Of a stretch of DNA of 64,000 bases, positions 1 to 10,537 are shown in pieces (position 1 is the first letter of the stretch; each line of letters begins with the position of its first letter). Source of the DNA: Panax quinquefolius. Lineage: Eukaryota; Streptophyta; Magnoliopsida; Apiales; Araliaceae. The notes under the pieces were generated by a model, which searched no databases, was not told the origin of the DNA, and saw only the letters and a list, made by a program, of their open reading frames with translations. The position numbers and the translations under genes were made by a program. Where the stretch lies: assembly GCA_020205615.1 (NCBI GenBank), contig CM035170.1, positions 120,103,674-120,167,673 on the forward strand, given 5' to 3'.

Positions 1-1010
1 CGGATCTGATCTGAATAAGTGAAGTGCTCGACTCAACGACTACAGACTAGCAGTCTCTACTCTCTACTCGTATAGTCTACATATTATATTAGTCTTATTA
101 GATAATAGATACCAAGATATACCACAAGCAAGAAAGCCAAAGAAGTATAAAATTATTATTTTTAAGTATTATATTTCTAGTATCCGAATAACTTTATTTT
201 TGAGAACCTAATCAAAACCAATATTGAATAATAATTTGGATATAACCGAAATTCCAAAAACCCCAAAAACCTAAATAATTCTAAAAAAATTCTTGCCTTC
301 GCCTTGGCTTCGGTGAGTTCGCTTTTATCCATTTTTTGCTCACTGCTATATACTTGAAACTATTAGTCTAAGAATTATAAAATGACTTAATAGTATTGGG
401 ATTATAATTATAATCCTAGGATTAATAGTCTTTGGCTATATTTGTTTGCAATGATTATAATTTCAAGATTATTAATTCGAGATTATAATTAAAATCTCAA
501 TACTATTAAGCTATTTTATAATCCCTATACTAATATTCTCAAGTTTAAATTTGAAAATAAATAAGACACCTGAGATATATATCCCAAGTATAATCCTTAC
601 AAATAAATATAGTCCTACGATTATAATTTTATGCATTATAATAAAATTATAATCCGGGGATATCTTTGCAAACAAACATAGTATAAATGTCTTGTGAGAA
701 TCAAATAACTATCTGGTCAGAATCATTAATTTGCTATAATTAAGTATAGAATAAATGAATCCGATTATGGTGAAATTTACATCAACTTCATCGTAGTAAA
801 TTCTCTAATTTTTATTATATATGTAATAAAAAATGTTGTATTGATAAATTTTATAATTTTTACTGTATTAATTGATATAATACTTTTTATAACTCGTGCA
901 ATGAAAACTTATATAAACTTACTACGAATAAAATTAGTGTCAACTTCAGTTTCACCCACATCCCTAAATATTTTGATAAAGTCTTTAACTCTTGTTTAAG
1001 TCGCAATTAA
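1..1010. other. AT-rich spacer, no gene seen
   Basis: No open frame of useful length or recognisable protein is present. The stretch is AT-rich with scattered short palindromes. The only clear structure is the fold-back at about 378-531. A second weak inverted similarity lies between about 767 and 959 (GGTGAAA...ACTTC against GAAGTT...TTTCACC), possibly an old MITE. Confidence 0.6.
378..531. repeat. imperfect inverted repeat (fold-back)
   Basis: Bases 378-417 and 491-531 are reverse complements with few mismatches; both arms contain the core CTTAATAGTATTG. The arms are about 40 bp with a loop of about 73 bp. This is the shape of a small fold-back or MITE-like element. No target duplication could be fixed, so the outer limits are uncertain. 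Confidence 0.6.
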
Positions 1011-1013
1011 TTA

Positions 1014-1266
1014 CTCCCTCCGTCTCATGATAAAAGTTTTTATTACTATTTTGGGTAGTCTCATGTTAAATATCTATTTTCCTTTAATAACCAAATTTTT
1101 ACACATATTTTTCTATTATACCCGTTATATTAAATATCTCATACTTTTCTTATTTTAATTCTCTTTTCATATTTAATGACATTATTATGAATAATTTTGT
1201 TATTTTTTTAATTTTTTTAATATGCGTAAAAAATTTACTAGAATTTTTATCCCTTATCGGATGGAG
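1014..1266. mobile_element. Stowaway-like MITE
   Basis: The left end reads CTCCCTCCGTCTCATGATAA and the right end reads as its inverse (ATCGGATGGAG). A TA dinucleotide flanks each end (1012-1013 and 1267-1268). The size (253 bp), the CTCCCTCCGT terminus, TA target duplication and AT-rich interior are typical of non-autonomous Tc1/mariner elements of plants. It has no coding capacity. Confidence 0.8.
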
Positions 1267-1925
1267 TAATATATATGATGCAATGTGTCTCTTTCCTAAT
1301 TTATATATGGATTGCGTGTGATTTTTCCAGTTTCATGGTTTATAGATTGGAATCTTTCCTCTCTCCTAATTCATGTCATGAGTCTTGTGACCTTCTAATT
1401 CACTTCTTGTTAATGACTAAAACACGTGAGAAACAAATATACACAACTTATATTAGATTTAAATTGATTTAATAGTTGGTAAAAGGCTGAAATTAACTAC
1501 TACTATTAGGTTTCAGTCCCTCAGTTTTACCACGAGATTATATTTATATCAAATAATAAGAATATATAGTTCTAAAAATACAAAATTATCCTTGGTACGT
1601 ATCTCTAACATATTGCATAAAGAAAATATAATGGGTGAAGAAGACACTTGCTTGGAGTTAATGTTAAAAGCTGTTTGTCAAATAAATTAAATTTGTATAT
1701 TTTTCGATTTTTCGATTTATAATATATGCATGTTTTTTATATATTATGCATAATTAAATATACTAGTGCAATTTTATAATTAATATGCAACATAATTAAT
1801 TTAGAGAAGTACTTCTCTTATTTATCTTGGACTAAAAACAATCTCGTTACTTCTGTAGTCAAGCTAGAATAATTGATTATATAATTATGAAATCATCATA
1901 AATGGCAAATAATTAATAATTAATA
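1267..1925. other. AT-rich spacer
   Basis: No convincing gene. A 65-codon open frame beginning near 1275 starts at the edge of the MITE, matches nothing recognisable and has no supporting context. Confidence 0.5.
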
Positions 1926-2516
1926 TGAAGTGTTAGCGCCAAGATCTACTGTCACATCCCAATCACGTAAGACGTCCCGATCCTGCACAGTAAACACGAT
2001 CAACACACAAAGCTTGATTTGGACGGACCAGGATAGCTCCTACGTGAGAGTCGATCTGAGGCGGTCAAGGGTTAACAATGGAGGATGTAAAATATCTAGC
2101 GTCCTGAAAGCGATAAAAATGTATGTGTACCTTTTGTTAGAAGACTCCCTTGCTAGGTTATACTCTCATGCTCGATTTTTTGTGCCACCAACCCTGATCT
2201 GACACAGCCCCCCACTCCTCTATGGCCTCAGCCGGATGCATGCAGGTTGTCACCTTTTTCCATCAGATCACTACGTACCGTGATATAAAATCCCATCCAC
2301 ATTAATGATCTCGCGGACTTTTGGTCAACTGCTCTCCTTTTCATCATTACAAGTCAAAGGCTTAGATATAAAAAGATTTAATGGATCAATCCTTTGACCC
2401 AGCCCATCATTATGAGGATGTAATAAAGGTAACATAAATATTAAGCCCAATGACTATAAAACTCAATAATAAAGGTCCAATAGGCAAATTAAATGGATAG
2501 GTCCAATCCGTCCGGC
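1926..2516 (-). repeat. possible remnant of the 3' LTR/3' non-coding part of the Tat element
   Basis: This stretch is richer in GC than the sequence to its left and lies directly downstream (in element sense) of the RNase H region of the Tat-type pol. It begins with TGTTAGCGCC, which on the - strand gives a CA-type LTR end. No second copy exists in the window, so LTR status cannot be confirmed by pairing. It could instead be 3' non-coding internal sequence. Confidence 0.35.
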
Positions 2517-2892
2517 CTAATAGATTGACCCATTGAAAATGACAGCATCCGTAGTGGCTAGTTTCGATAAGGCATCGACAATGGAATTGTCGTTACGTTC
2601 TATGCCTTGAAAATCATAAGAGACAAAATATCGAAGTCGGTCTTTTAACTCTGCCAAATACTTGATCATCCTTGTCCCACGAGCTTCATAATCTCCTTGA
2701 CAATTGTTTGACGACCAACTGAGAGTCATCAGAAATGATCGACCGACTTCTTATACTCTTCGCCAAATCGAACTCCCGCCAAAGACTTCCTATACTCGCT
2801 TCGTTGTTTGTTACTTTAAGCCCAAATCGATTGCTTGTTGTACCTTGAATCCTCTCCGGACTCGTCAAGATAATCCTCCTTACCACTAACAT
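2517..2892 (-). pseudogene. Tat-lineage Gypsy pol: additional RNase H-like domain, broken
   Basis: Two overlapping frames on the - strand give fragments ending TNNEASIGSLWREFD and SDDSQLVVKQLSRR, then ARGTRMIKYLAELK and ERNDNSIVDALSKLAT. The TNNEA, SDSQLVV(K/N)Q and N(x)VADALS(K/R)LA-type motifs belong to the second, archaeal-type RNase H of Tat/Retand/Ogre Gypsy elements. The reading frame shifts near 2690-2730. No integrase follows: sequence past 2517 does not continue pol, so the element is 3'-truncated. Confidence 0.75.
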
Positions 2893-2910
2893 TCACCGTA
2901 GAGACTCTAT

Positions 2911-3378
2911 CTACATACAAACATCCATGCACTCTCGACCGTGTTGAAAGAACTGCAATCGCCGACGGACGTCTTCGCTTCTACGCACAGCAAAGATCCG
3001 CCTTTCGGTGAATGTACACTCCACCATAAAATCGGCCAAGGCTTGACCCTTGATAGCAGTTCGGGGATGATATTCGATGAAAAATTGGGACAACTCCATA
3101 GTCCATGCTGCTAATCTCCCCGAAACCTCTGGTTTACCCATTACCTTCTTTAGTGGTTGATCCGTGTAGACGACTAGGAGCCTGCCTTGAAAATATTGTC
3201 GAAGCTTTCGGCTAGCAATTATTAAAGCAAAGACAAATTTTTCAATATTTGGATACCTGGTTTCAGCATCTCGTAGGACGTGACTGACATAATATAATTT
3301 GGATCGCTTTTTCATCGACCTCCCGAACCAAGATCGCCCCAATCGCCAAATCGAACTTGCTGCAAGGTACAAATACAA
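2911..3378 (-). pseudogene. Tat-lineage Gypsy pol: RNase H (RT-linked)
   Basis: The 155-residue frame holds YYVSHVLRDAETRYPNIEK, VVYTDQPLKKVM and RLAAWTMELSQFFIEYHPRT. These correspond to the RT-connected RNase H of plant Ty3/Gypsy polyproteins (YY(V/I)S..L..AE.RY..IEK and the TDQPL..VL motif), ending in the IKGQALADF motif that precedes the archaeal-type RNase H. It directly follows the RT fragment (3455-4207) after a frameshift. Confidence 0.85.
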
Positions 3379-3454
3379 GGTCTCTGTGGGGCGCGGTGCT
3401 TCACCAATAGAGGAGCAGGAAGATGATATGTCTTTATGCCTTGGAAGGCGCTCT

Positions 3455-4207
3455 TCACACTCTGAAATCCATCGGAACGCCTTCGCATTCTTCTACTTTT
3501 TGGTGTGTCGAAGAACTAAAGCTTCTCTCCGCAGACTTCGACATAAACCTCCTCAGAGCTGCAATCCTGCCAGTCAGACGTTGGACGTCTTTGAATGACT
3601 GAGGAGTCTTCATGTCAAGAATGGCCTGGATCATCTCCGGATTGGCTTCAATGCCCCTCTGACTGACCAGATACCCCAGGAACTTCCCTGCACCGAGTCC
3701 GAAGGTATACTTTGTCGGATTGAGCCTCAACTTGTGGTGATGGATGGTCTGAAAGCATTCCTCCAGATCATCCAAGTGCTTCTGGACTTGCATACTTTTC
3801 ACGATCATATCATCCACGTATACCTCCATGTTACTCCCCAGCTGTCTATCGAAGATGAAATTCATCATTCTTTGGTAAGTGGCCCCGGTATTTATAAGGC
3901 CAAAAATCATCTTTTTATATGCATACACCGAACGGTGGGTAATGAATGCTGTCTTCGGGATGTCCTCCTTGCACATAGAAATTTGATGATAACCTGAAAA
4001 AGCATCCATAAAGCTTAGTAATGCATACCCCGAAGTGGCATCAATAAGCTTATCGATATGGGGCAAAGGATAAAAGTCCTTCGGACAAGCTTTATTCAGG
4101 TCGGTGTAGTCGATGCAAACTCGCCATTTCTCGTTCTGCTTTTGCACCAATACTACATTAGCCATCCACTGTGGGTAGTCGATCTCAAAAATAAAATCAG
4201 CAGCCAT
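3455..4207 (-). pseudogene. Tat-lineage Gypsy reverse transcriptase
   Basis: This is the longest pol piece, 250 residues. In order it shows NEKWRVCIDYTDLNKACPKD, PLPHIDKLID, SFMDAFSGYHQI, KTAFIT, PFGL-type (here IFGLINTGATYQRMMN) and the catalytic box YVDDMIVKS. The CPKD..PLP.ID and NAGATYQR-type wording is characteristic of Tat-type Gypsy RT. The catalytic YVDD is intact, but flanking pol is frameshifted and the gene lacks integrase, so it is a relic. The product would copy element RNA to cDNA in virus-like particles. Confidence 0.9.
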
Positions 4208-5220
4208 CAGCTTGGCAATCTCCTCACAATGATCCTCCCGACATTCAGTGCAAAATCCGTCTTTTTACCGAACATGTGTTTTTCGATGGATCCACTTCCG
4301 ATCGTGTTCAAAGAATCTTCCCATTAATCCTGGCATGTCTTGAGGTTCCCATGCAAAATGTCCGCATACCAAATAAGTAGTTCCATAAGGTTTGTCCAGA
4401 AGAGGCTCTGCAGTAGACCCGAACCAATCTTTCTTGTTTTATCTCCTTTTTCGAGGACCAAACTCGATCTCTTCATCTCTCCCGCAGGAATTACCAATGG
4501 CTCGAGCTATTTTCGAAGGAAGGGCACGATCTCAATTGCCATGGTTTGCTTCGCTTTATTGACTCTACTCCGGAGGAAATAACAAAGATTCCGATAATAA
4601 ATGTTGGGGCTAGATCCAAGTCCCCGCCACCTTTTCGACTCAGTGTCTTTGTGGGGAACTTGATTTTGAAGTGAGGGATGGAGGTCACACTTGAGAGTCA
4701 TCAATGTAGGTCTCCCCAAAGTATGGCGTTGTGTTTTAATCTACATGCACAACATAGAATTTACATATTATTTCTACCTGCTGAAGAGCTGTGCCGAAGA
4801 TCACTGGGAGTTCGATGGTGCCTGCAACTTTGACTGGATCGTTGCTAAACCCATATAAAGGAGCCTCTTGCCCAACCTCCATCTTTCGCTCATCAAGATG
4901 CATCCTTTGATAAGCATGGGCATACAAAATATCCACAGAAGACCCGTTGTCTATCATCATGCGCTTCACATCCACCGAGCCCACTTGTGCAGTGATCACT
5001 AACGCCCCTTCATATGGCTCGATGGGCTCCGAAGGATAATCTGCATCGGTAAAGGGTATAACAGTCCCTCGAAATGGTCTCCATCGGCCTTCGGGGAACA
5101 CCCGCCACGACGTATTACAATCAATCCAAATATCCTCTCCTCTTCTTCCCTACTAACTTCCCCGTTTGTCCCTCCTGCTATAACATCAATGACGTGCCTC
5201 AAGGTGGTATTGAGCATTTT
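4208..5220 (-). pseudogene. Tat-lineage Gypsy protease and gag/pol linker
   Basis: At 4736-5101 a frame of 121 residues contains the aspartic protease active-site block MIDNGSSVDILY, with Ser replacing Thr of the canonical D(T/S)G as is common in this lineage. It is preceded by the gag C-terminal motif VIDVIAGG (4999-5217). Downstream (4491-4719) comes the PR-RT linker with GRPTL and KFPTK. The pieces lie in three frames, so this polyprotein is not expressed intact. Confidence 0.8.
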
Positions 5221-5945
5221 AGACGGGTGGAACCATTTGAACCGTCAATAAAGCGATTGGCCAGATTCTCGCCTGGCGATCTTGTTGGTCCCTCCCGCCA
5301 CATCTTCGAACCAAAGACCACTTTGAATCTTCTTCTCCACGAAATCCTTCAGATTGCAACACTCATTAGTATCATGGCCCGCGGCTTGATGATAGTTACA
5401 ATATTTTCGAGAGTTGCCTTGCCCTGTCCTATAATTATCACGAGGCGGCTCAACGAATGGTCGGTTTCGATCCGGTCCAAAATCACCGACCTATCAAGAT
5501 TCGGTTTAGTGTAAACCTTATTCACCTTCGGTCGACGCAGTGGACGACTACTTCTCATCGCCACGAGTTGTTGTACTTCTTTGAACTGCCCTCTAGTCGA
5601 TCATTATACCCCCCCCCTTCGTCTTCCTCTCGATCGCTACGGTCTTAGAATATCTCGCCTCCTTCATTTGGTCCGAAGAAGGACGCTGTGCTATTCATAG
5701 CTTCCTCCACAACAATATAACCTTCTTGCCGAAAGCCTCTTCCGGACTCTTGGGATGATGGAACATCAATTTCTTCACTAGCTTTTCGACTTCACCAGAT
5801 CTAGCCCATTCAAATGTACCTACCACTTGAGATCATTGAGGTCGAGATACGACCACCAACTCGCTTCTCCGAACTTCTTCACATACTTGGCCTAAAGATT
5901 CGCTGGAGAACTGCCTAACTTTGTCTTTAGAGAACCCAGAGGCTT
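5221..5945 (-). pseudogene. Tat-lineage Gypsy gag, decayed
   Basis: On the - strand the region 5250-5400 reads as the gag tail with a YHQAAGHDTNEC-like cysteine/histidine motif followed by LKDFVEKKIQ, which in Tat elements precedes the VIDVI block. Further upstream pieces such as QEGYIVVEEAMNS (about 5690-5725) fit gag but are interrupted by stops. Similarity stops abruptly near 5945-5957, where LTR sequence of another family begins, so the 5' end and 5' LTR are missing. Confidence 0.6.
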
Positions 5946-5956
5946 CCCCGTAGGGC

Positions 5957-6530
5957 CCTAATTTTATGAAATAAAAGTATTCAATTTTTCTTATAATTAC
6001 TATTCAAGAAATGGTTAAATTGATAAAAGTTAAAGTTAAGGGTGATATATATAATTTTTTTTCAAAATAAGCAGTGGTTATAAAATACTATTGTCGAGAG
6101 AATATTCGTTTGGTAGTGGAATATTCTTTTTTGTCGAGAATATCGATTTATTGACGCCCTTGTGTGGGCCCCATAACGAAAAGCGATTGGATGAAGAAAA
6201 CGACAAATATAAGTTGTTTATAAATGACTAGCGTAAGTTATTACCAAGTATCTTGTTAAAATACTTTGGTGGTTAAAACACAAGAAGACATAAGATTGCA
6301 CCAATTATTGATTCTTACGTAAGAAAGCACTTTCGATAATTGTTACGATAATTATTGCTCAATATTATATTTTATTGATTCAATAATTCTTTGCGTTGAT
6401 ATTTTATATTATCGTTATTTTAATAATTGTCAATACGATATTTTCCATTATCAAAACAATAATTCATATTATCCTAATAATATTATTAAAAACATTATTG
6501 CAATGTCTAGAAAGTTTTGTCTAAGGAGGT
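5957..6530 (+). repeat. partial LTR copy (Tekay-like family), + orientation
   Basis: This 570-bp stretch is a diverged copy of the first about 600 bp of the LTR that begins again at 6531. Shared blocks include the sequence around the TGGTTATAAAATA motif, GCGATTGGATGAAGAAAACG, ATTGATTCTTACGTAAGAA and the terminal TCTAGAAAGTT. It ends where the complete TGTAAGACCCC start of the next copy begins, so the two are in direct tandem. The true TGTAAGACCCC start is absent here. Confidence 0.75.
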
Positions 6531-7873
6531 TTGGTGTAAGACCCCAACTTATTATTAATGAAATTTAATTTTCTCTATTTATTATTTTAAATTAGTAAGG
6601 GTTGATTTGATTAATGTGGATAGTTAGGGGTAAAATACTGTAATACTTGAAAATAAGCAAGTGGTTATAAAATATTCATTGTTGTATTAGGGAATATTCG
6701 TTTGGTCGTGGAATATTAAATGCTATGTCGAGAATATTAAATGCGGCCATGTAGCGATGTAATGGGCCCATGTGAGCGATTGGATGAAGAAAACGTGAAA
6801 TATAAGTGGTTTAAAAATAACTTGGCGTAGTTATTACAGATTATCTTTATTAAAATAACCGGTGATTAAAACACGGTGAGCACGGTATTGCACAATTATT
6901 GATTCTTACGTAAGAAGGCACTTACTCGATAATGGTTCACGATAATTCTTTGCTTCGATATTTTATTGAGTTAATAATTCTTTGCATTGATATTTTATAT
7001 TGTTGTTGTTTGATAATTGTCATTACTACACATATTTTTCATTATCGAAGCAATAATTCATATTATCTGAATAATATTATTAGATAACATTATTGGTAAT
7101 GTCTAGAAAGTTACGCCTAAGGAGAGGTTTGGTCACCCAATTGCGCGCCAAGAAGGAGAAATTCTTATTGGAAAGCCCCTCTTTCTGAGGAACTGCACGG
7201 TTGTCGATATTGTGATTACGTAATATTATTTGTGAATAATTAATTATTGATTCATATGATGATGAAAATATTGATTTTATGTGGATATAGATGGAGAAAA
7301 ATTTTAATGTGACAATTGTTGAAAATTGAAATTTTAACTTTTTACGATAAAATAATTCATTTAAATATATTATTATATTTTAATAATATAATAATGGTGA
7401 TATTTTTACAACGAATGTGGGATATATGATTATCACGAGGAGGAAGAGTATTTTTGTTGCAATAAATGTTTAAAACATGTTAAACATGTCGGTGGACCCC
7501 ATTTATTGATGAAATTTGATTATAACTTTATAAAATCGCCTGGTTTGTGGATTTCGGTTGATTTTTCTATTTGGAATTTGGAAAAACTTTCTTACTGCAA
7601 AGTTGTAGAGAATTGAATTTCCTATAAAAACTCATGAGATTCAAATTTTCTGATAAAAGGGCTATTTATTATGAATTATTGAAGTTCAAAGCTCAAATAA
7701 TTGATTTTGGAAGTTTAAAATATTTAAAATTAGAAAACGTTTTTTTCATTATGGTGTGTTACATGTGGGTTGAATGAGCTGAATTCAGTTCTTGGAAGGT
7801 TGGCGTAGGAAATTTTATTATAAATAATAATATTATATTAAATTTTTACGCTTTTGGTGTTAAAGCATTTTCC

Positions 7874-7881
7874 TATAAATA
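7874..7881 (+). promoter_or_regulatory. LTR TATA box
   Basis: TATAAATA preceded by TTTCC and followed by GGGTGCTTGGG is conserved in every copy of this LTR (inverse copies at 9198-9205, 15431-15438 and 28166-28173). Its position, well inside the LTR and upstream of a TCTCTCT-rich stretch, fits the U3 core promoter with R starting shortly downstream. Confidence 0.6.
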
Positions 7882-8139
7882 GGGTGCTTGGGTTAGAATT
7901 GAAAATCACACCGGTAAATCGAAGTTTTCTCTCTATATTATCGAGCGTATTCTTGTGAGTATTTTGAGTATACTTTGAGTATTGTTAGGCGGTTGCAAGT
8001 TCCCTTCAAGACTATACCCTTATTTCAAATTAAAAGTACTAATCTTTCGAGGTAAGGGATGTTATTTTCTTCTCAAATGATATTATTTCTTCAATATCAT
8101 TATCTTTGAAATATTAGTTGAAACTTTTATCAAATTTGG

Positions 8140-8260
8140 AACTTTTCCATGCTCGGGTTACTATTCATGAGTTACTATTCATGAGTTACTATTCACGAGT
8201 TATTATTCATGAGTTTCTTATTCACGAGTTACTATTCACGAAGTCTTATTCATGAAGCGT
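8140..8260 (+). repeat. short tandem repeats within LTR, unit like GAGTTACTATTCATGA
   Basis: About six degenerate copies of a 15-16-bp unit (GAGTTACTATTCATGA/CACGA) follow each other. The same array, in inverse and with a different copy number, occurs in the other LTRs (about 8880-8940, 15105-15165, 27820-27895). It is thus an LTR minisatellite that varies between copies. Confidence 0.8.
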
Positions 8261-8545
8261 GAAGATGTTTTTTGGGAAATTTCTATCTTTTGGTGTCGGA
8301 GTTACTATTCACGATATCTAGGCACTATTCACGTATCAACCTTATTCACCTAAAAAATAAAATTTCTTCTTTTGTCCAAAATATCTATTCGGATACTAGC
8401 TTTGATTGTATCCATTGTTTTGATCATTCTTGAATTTTACACCACTATGATTATTTTTGAGGTATTTTTGAACATGGATAAAACAAAATGCTGAATCCTT
8501 AATCCTTAATCCTTAATCCTTGTCATTTTGTTTCACCGGATTCGT

Positions 8546-10525
8546 ATGATATTATGAGCTTAGCTTCAAAGAAGAATATTACGACTAAAGAAACGAATCC
8601 AAAGAAACAAAATGACAAGGATTAAGGATTAAGGATTCAGCTTTTTTTTTATCCATGTTCAAAAAATACCTCAAAATAATCATAGTGGTGTAAAATTCAA
8701 GAATGATCAAAACATGGATACAATCAAAGCTAGTATCCGAATAGAGATTTTGACAAAAAGAAGAAATTTTATTTTTAGGTGAATAGTCGATACGTGAATA
8801 AACTCTTACACCAAAAGATAAAATTTCCCAAAAAACATCTTCACGCTTACTTAATAAGATTGAATAAGAATCGTGAATAAGAAGAATCGTGAATAAGTAA
8901 CTCATGAATAAGAACTCATGAATAAGAACTCTAATAAAAAGTTCCAAATTTGATAAAAAGTTTCAACTAATATTTCAAAGATAATGATATCAAGAAATAA
9001 TATCATTACTAAAAAATAATATCCCTTACCTCACAAAGACAAGATTTAAATAAAAACACTGATATCGACTATAACTTGAACTTGTACCAGAGTATAGCAA
9101 TACTCAAAGTATACTCAAAATACTCACAAGAATACGCCGATAATATAGAGAGAAAATTTCAATTTCTCGTGATTTTTTCATTCTAACCCAAGACCCTTAT
9201 TTATAGAAAATGCTTAGAACACCAAAAGGTAAAATTTAATATAATATTATTATTTATAATAAAATTTCCTACCTCTTAGAATTCAGCTCCTAGCATTTCC
9301 CACATGCTCACCTTTCTAGAGAAAGTAATAAAATGTTTTTTCAATTTAAAATATTTTAAACTTCCAAAATCAATTATTTTGAGCTTTCCTAACTTCAATA
9401 ATTCATAATAAATAGCCCTTTTATCGTAAAAAATTCAATCTCGTGTGTTTTTATAGGAAATTAATTCTATACAACTTTCCGTAAGAAAGTTTTTCCAAAT
9501 TCCAAATGTAAATCGATCAAAATCCATAAACTAAGATTTTACAAAAGCTATAATCAAATTTCGACCAATAAATGGGGTCCACCGACATGTTTAATATGTT
9601 TTAAACATTTATTGCAACAAAAATACTCTTCTCCTCGTATACTCATATATCCCACATTCGTTGAAAAAATATCACCATTATTATATTATTAAAATATAAT
9701 AATATATTTAAATGAATTATTTTATCGTAAAAGATAAAATTTCAATTTTCAACAATTGTCACATTAAAATTTTCTCCATCTATATCCACATAAAATCAAT
9801 ATTTTCCTCATCATATGAATCAATAATTAATTATTCACAAATAATATTACGAAATCACAATATCGACAACCAGCGCCTCCGTGAGCAGGGGGCTTTCCAA
9901 TAAGAATTTCTCCTCACCTACGCCATGAATTAGGTGACCAAACCTCTCCTTGCATGTAACTTTCTGAGACATTGCCAATAATGTTATCTAATAATATTAT
10001 TCAGATAATATGAATTATTGCTTCGATAACTAAAAATACCGTAAACGACAAGTATCAAACAACAAAGAATATAAAATATCAACGCAACAATTATTAAATC
10101 AATAAAATATCGAATAAGAATTATCGTAACCATTATCGAGTAGTGCCTTCTTACGTAAGAATCAATAATTGCAATATCGTAAAGCACTCGTGTTTTAACC
10201 ACCGAGTATTTTAACAAGATAATAAAGAATAACTACGCCTGCTATTTTTAAACAACTTATATTTGTCGCTTTCTTCATCCAATCGCTCAAGCATGGGCCC
10301 ACACACGGTCATACCGTCAGCATTTAATATTCCCTTACAAAAGACGAATATTCCACGACCAAACTAATATTCCCACAATAATGAATAATATTTTATAACC
10401 ACTGCTTATTTTGAAATATTTATGATTTTACCCATAACTATCCACATTAATCAAATCAACCCTTACTAATTCAAAATAATAAATAGAGAAAATAAATTTC
10501 ATTAATAATAAGTTGGGGTCTTACA
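8546..10525 (-). repeat. 3' LTR of Gypsy element 1 (right arm of inverted repeat)
   Basis: On the - strand it starts TGTAAGACCCC at 10525, immediately after a polypurine tract, so it is the 3' LTR of the internal region at 10526-14032. Compared with the full LTR it lacks about 460 bp: the block GAATATTACGACTA at about 8575 is fused to AAAGAAACGAATCC, which lie about 0.46 kb apart at 14340-14815. A 120-codon open frame at 8585-8947 is an accidental product of LTR sequence. Confidence 0.85.
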
Positions 10526-10537
10526 ACCTCCCTCCTT
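10526..10537 (-). other. polypurine tract of Gypsy element 1
   Basis: The - strand reads AAGGAGGGAGGT directly before the LTR start TGTAAGACCCC. This is the expected plus-strand primer at the inner edge of the 3' LTR. The same tract is present before the 3' LTRs ending at 16759 and 30022. Confidence 0.8.

Larger units (their letters stand above)
6531..8545 (+). repeat. LTR of Tekay-like Gypsy family, + orientation (left arm of large inverted repeat)
   Basis: The arm starts TGTAAGACCCCAACTTATTA, the same LTR start seen in inverse at 10525 and 16759. It carries a TATA box (7874-7881) and ends in CCTTAATCCTTGTCATTTTG. It lacks the last about 0.7 kb found in the full 2.73-kb LTR at 14033-16759. 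Its reverse complement follows at once (8546-10525), making a near-palindrome. Confidence 0.85.

Noticed and set aside
8585..8947. 120-codon open frame on the - strand
   Set aside because: It lies entirely in LTR sequence that is repeated at 14800-15160 and 27520-27900, where the frame is not kept. No protein family is recognisable.
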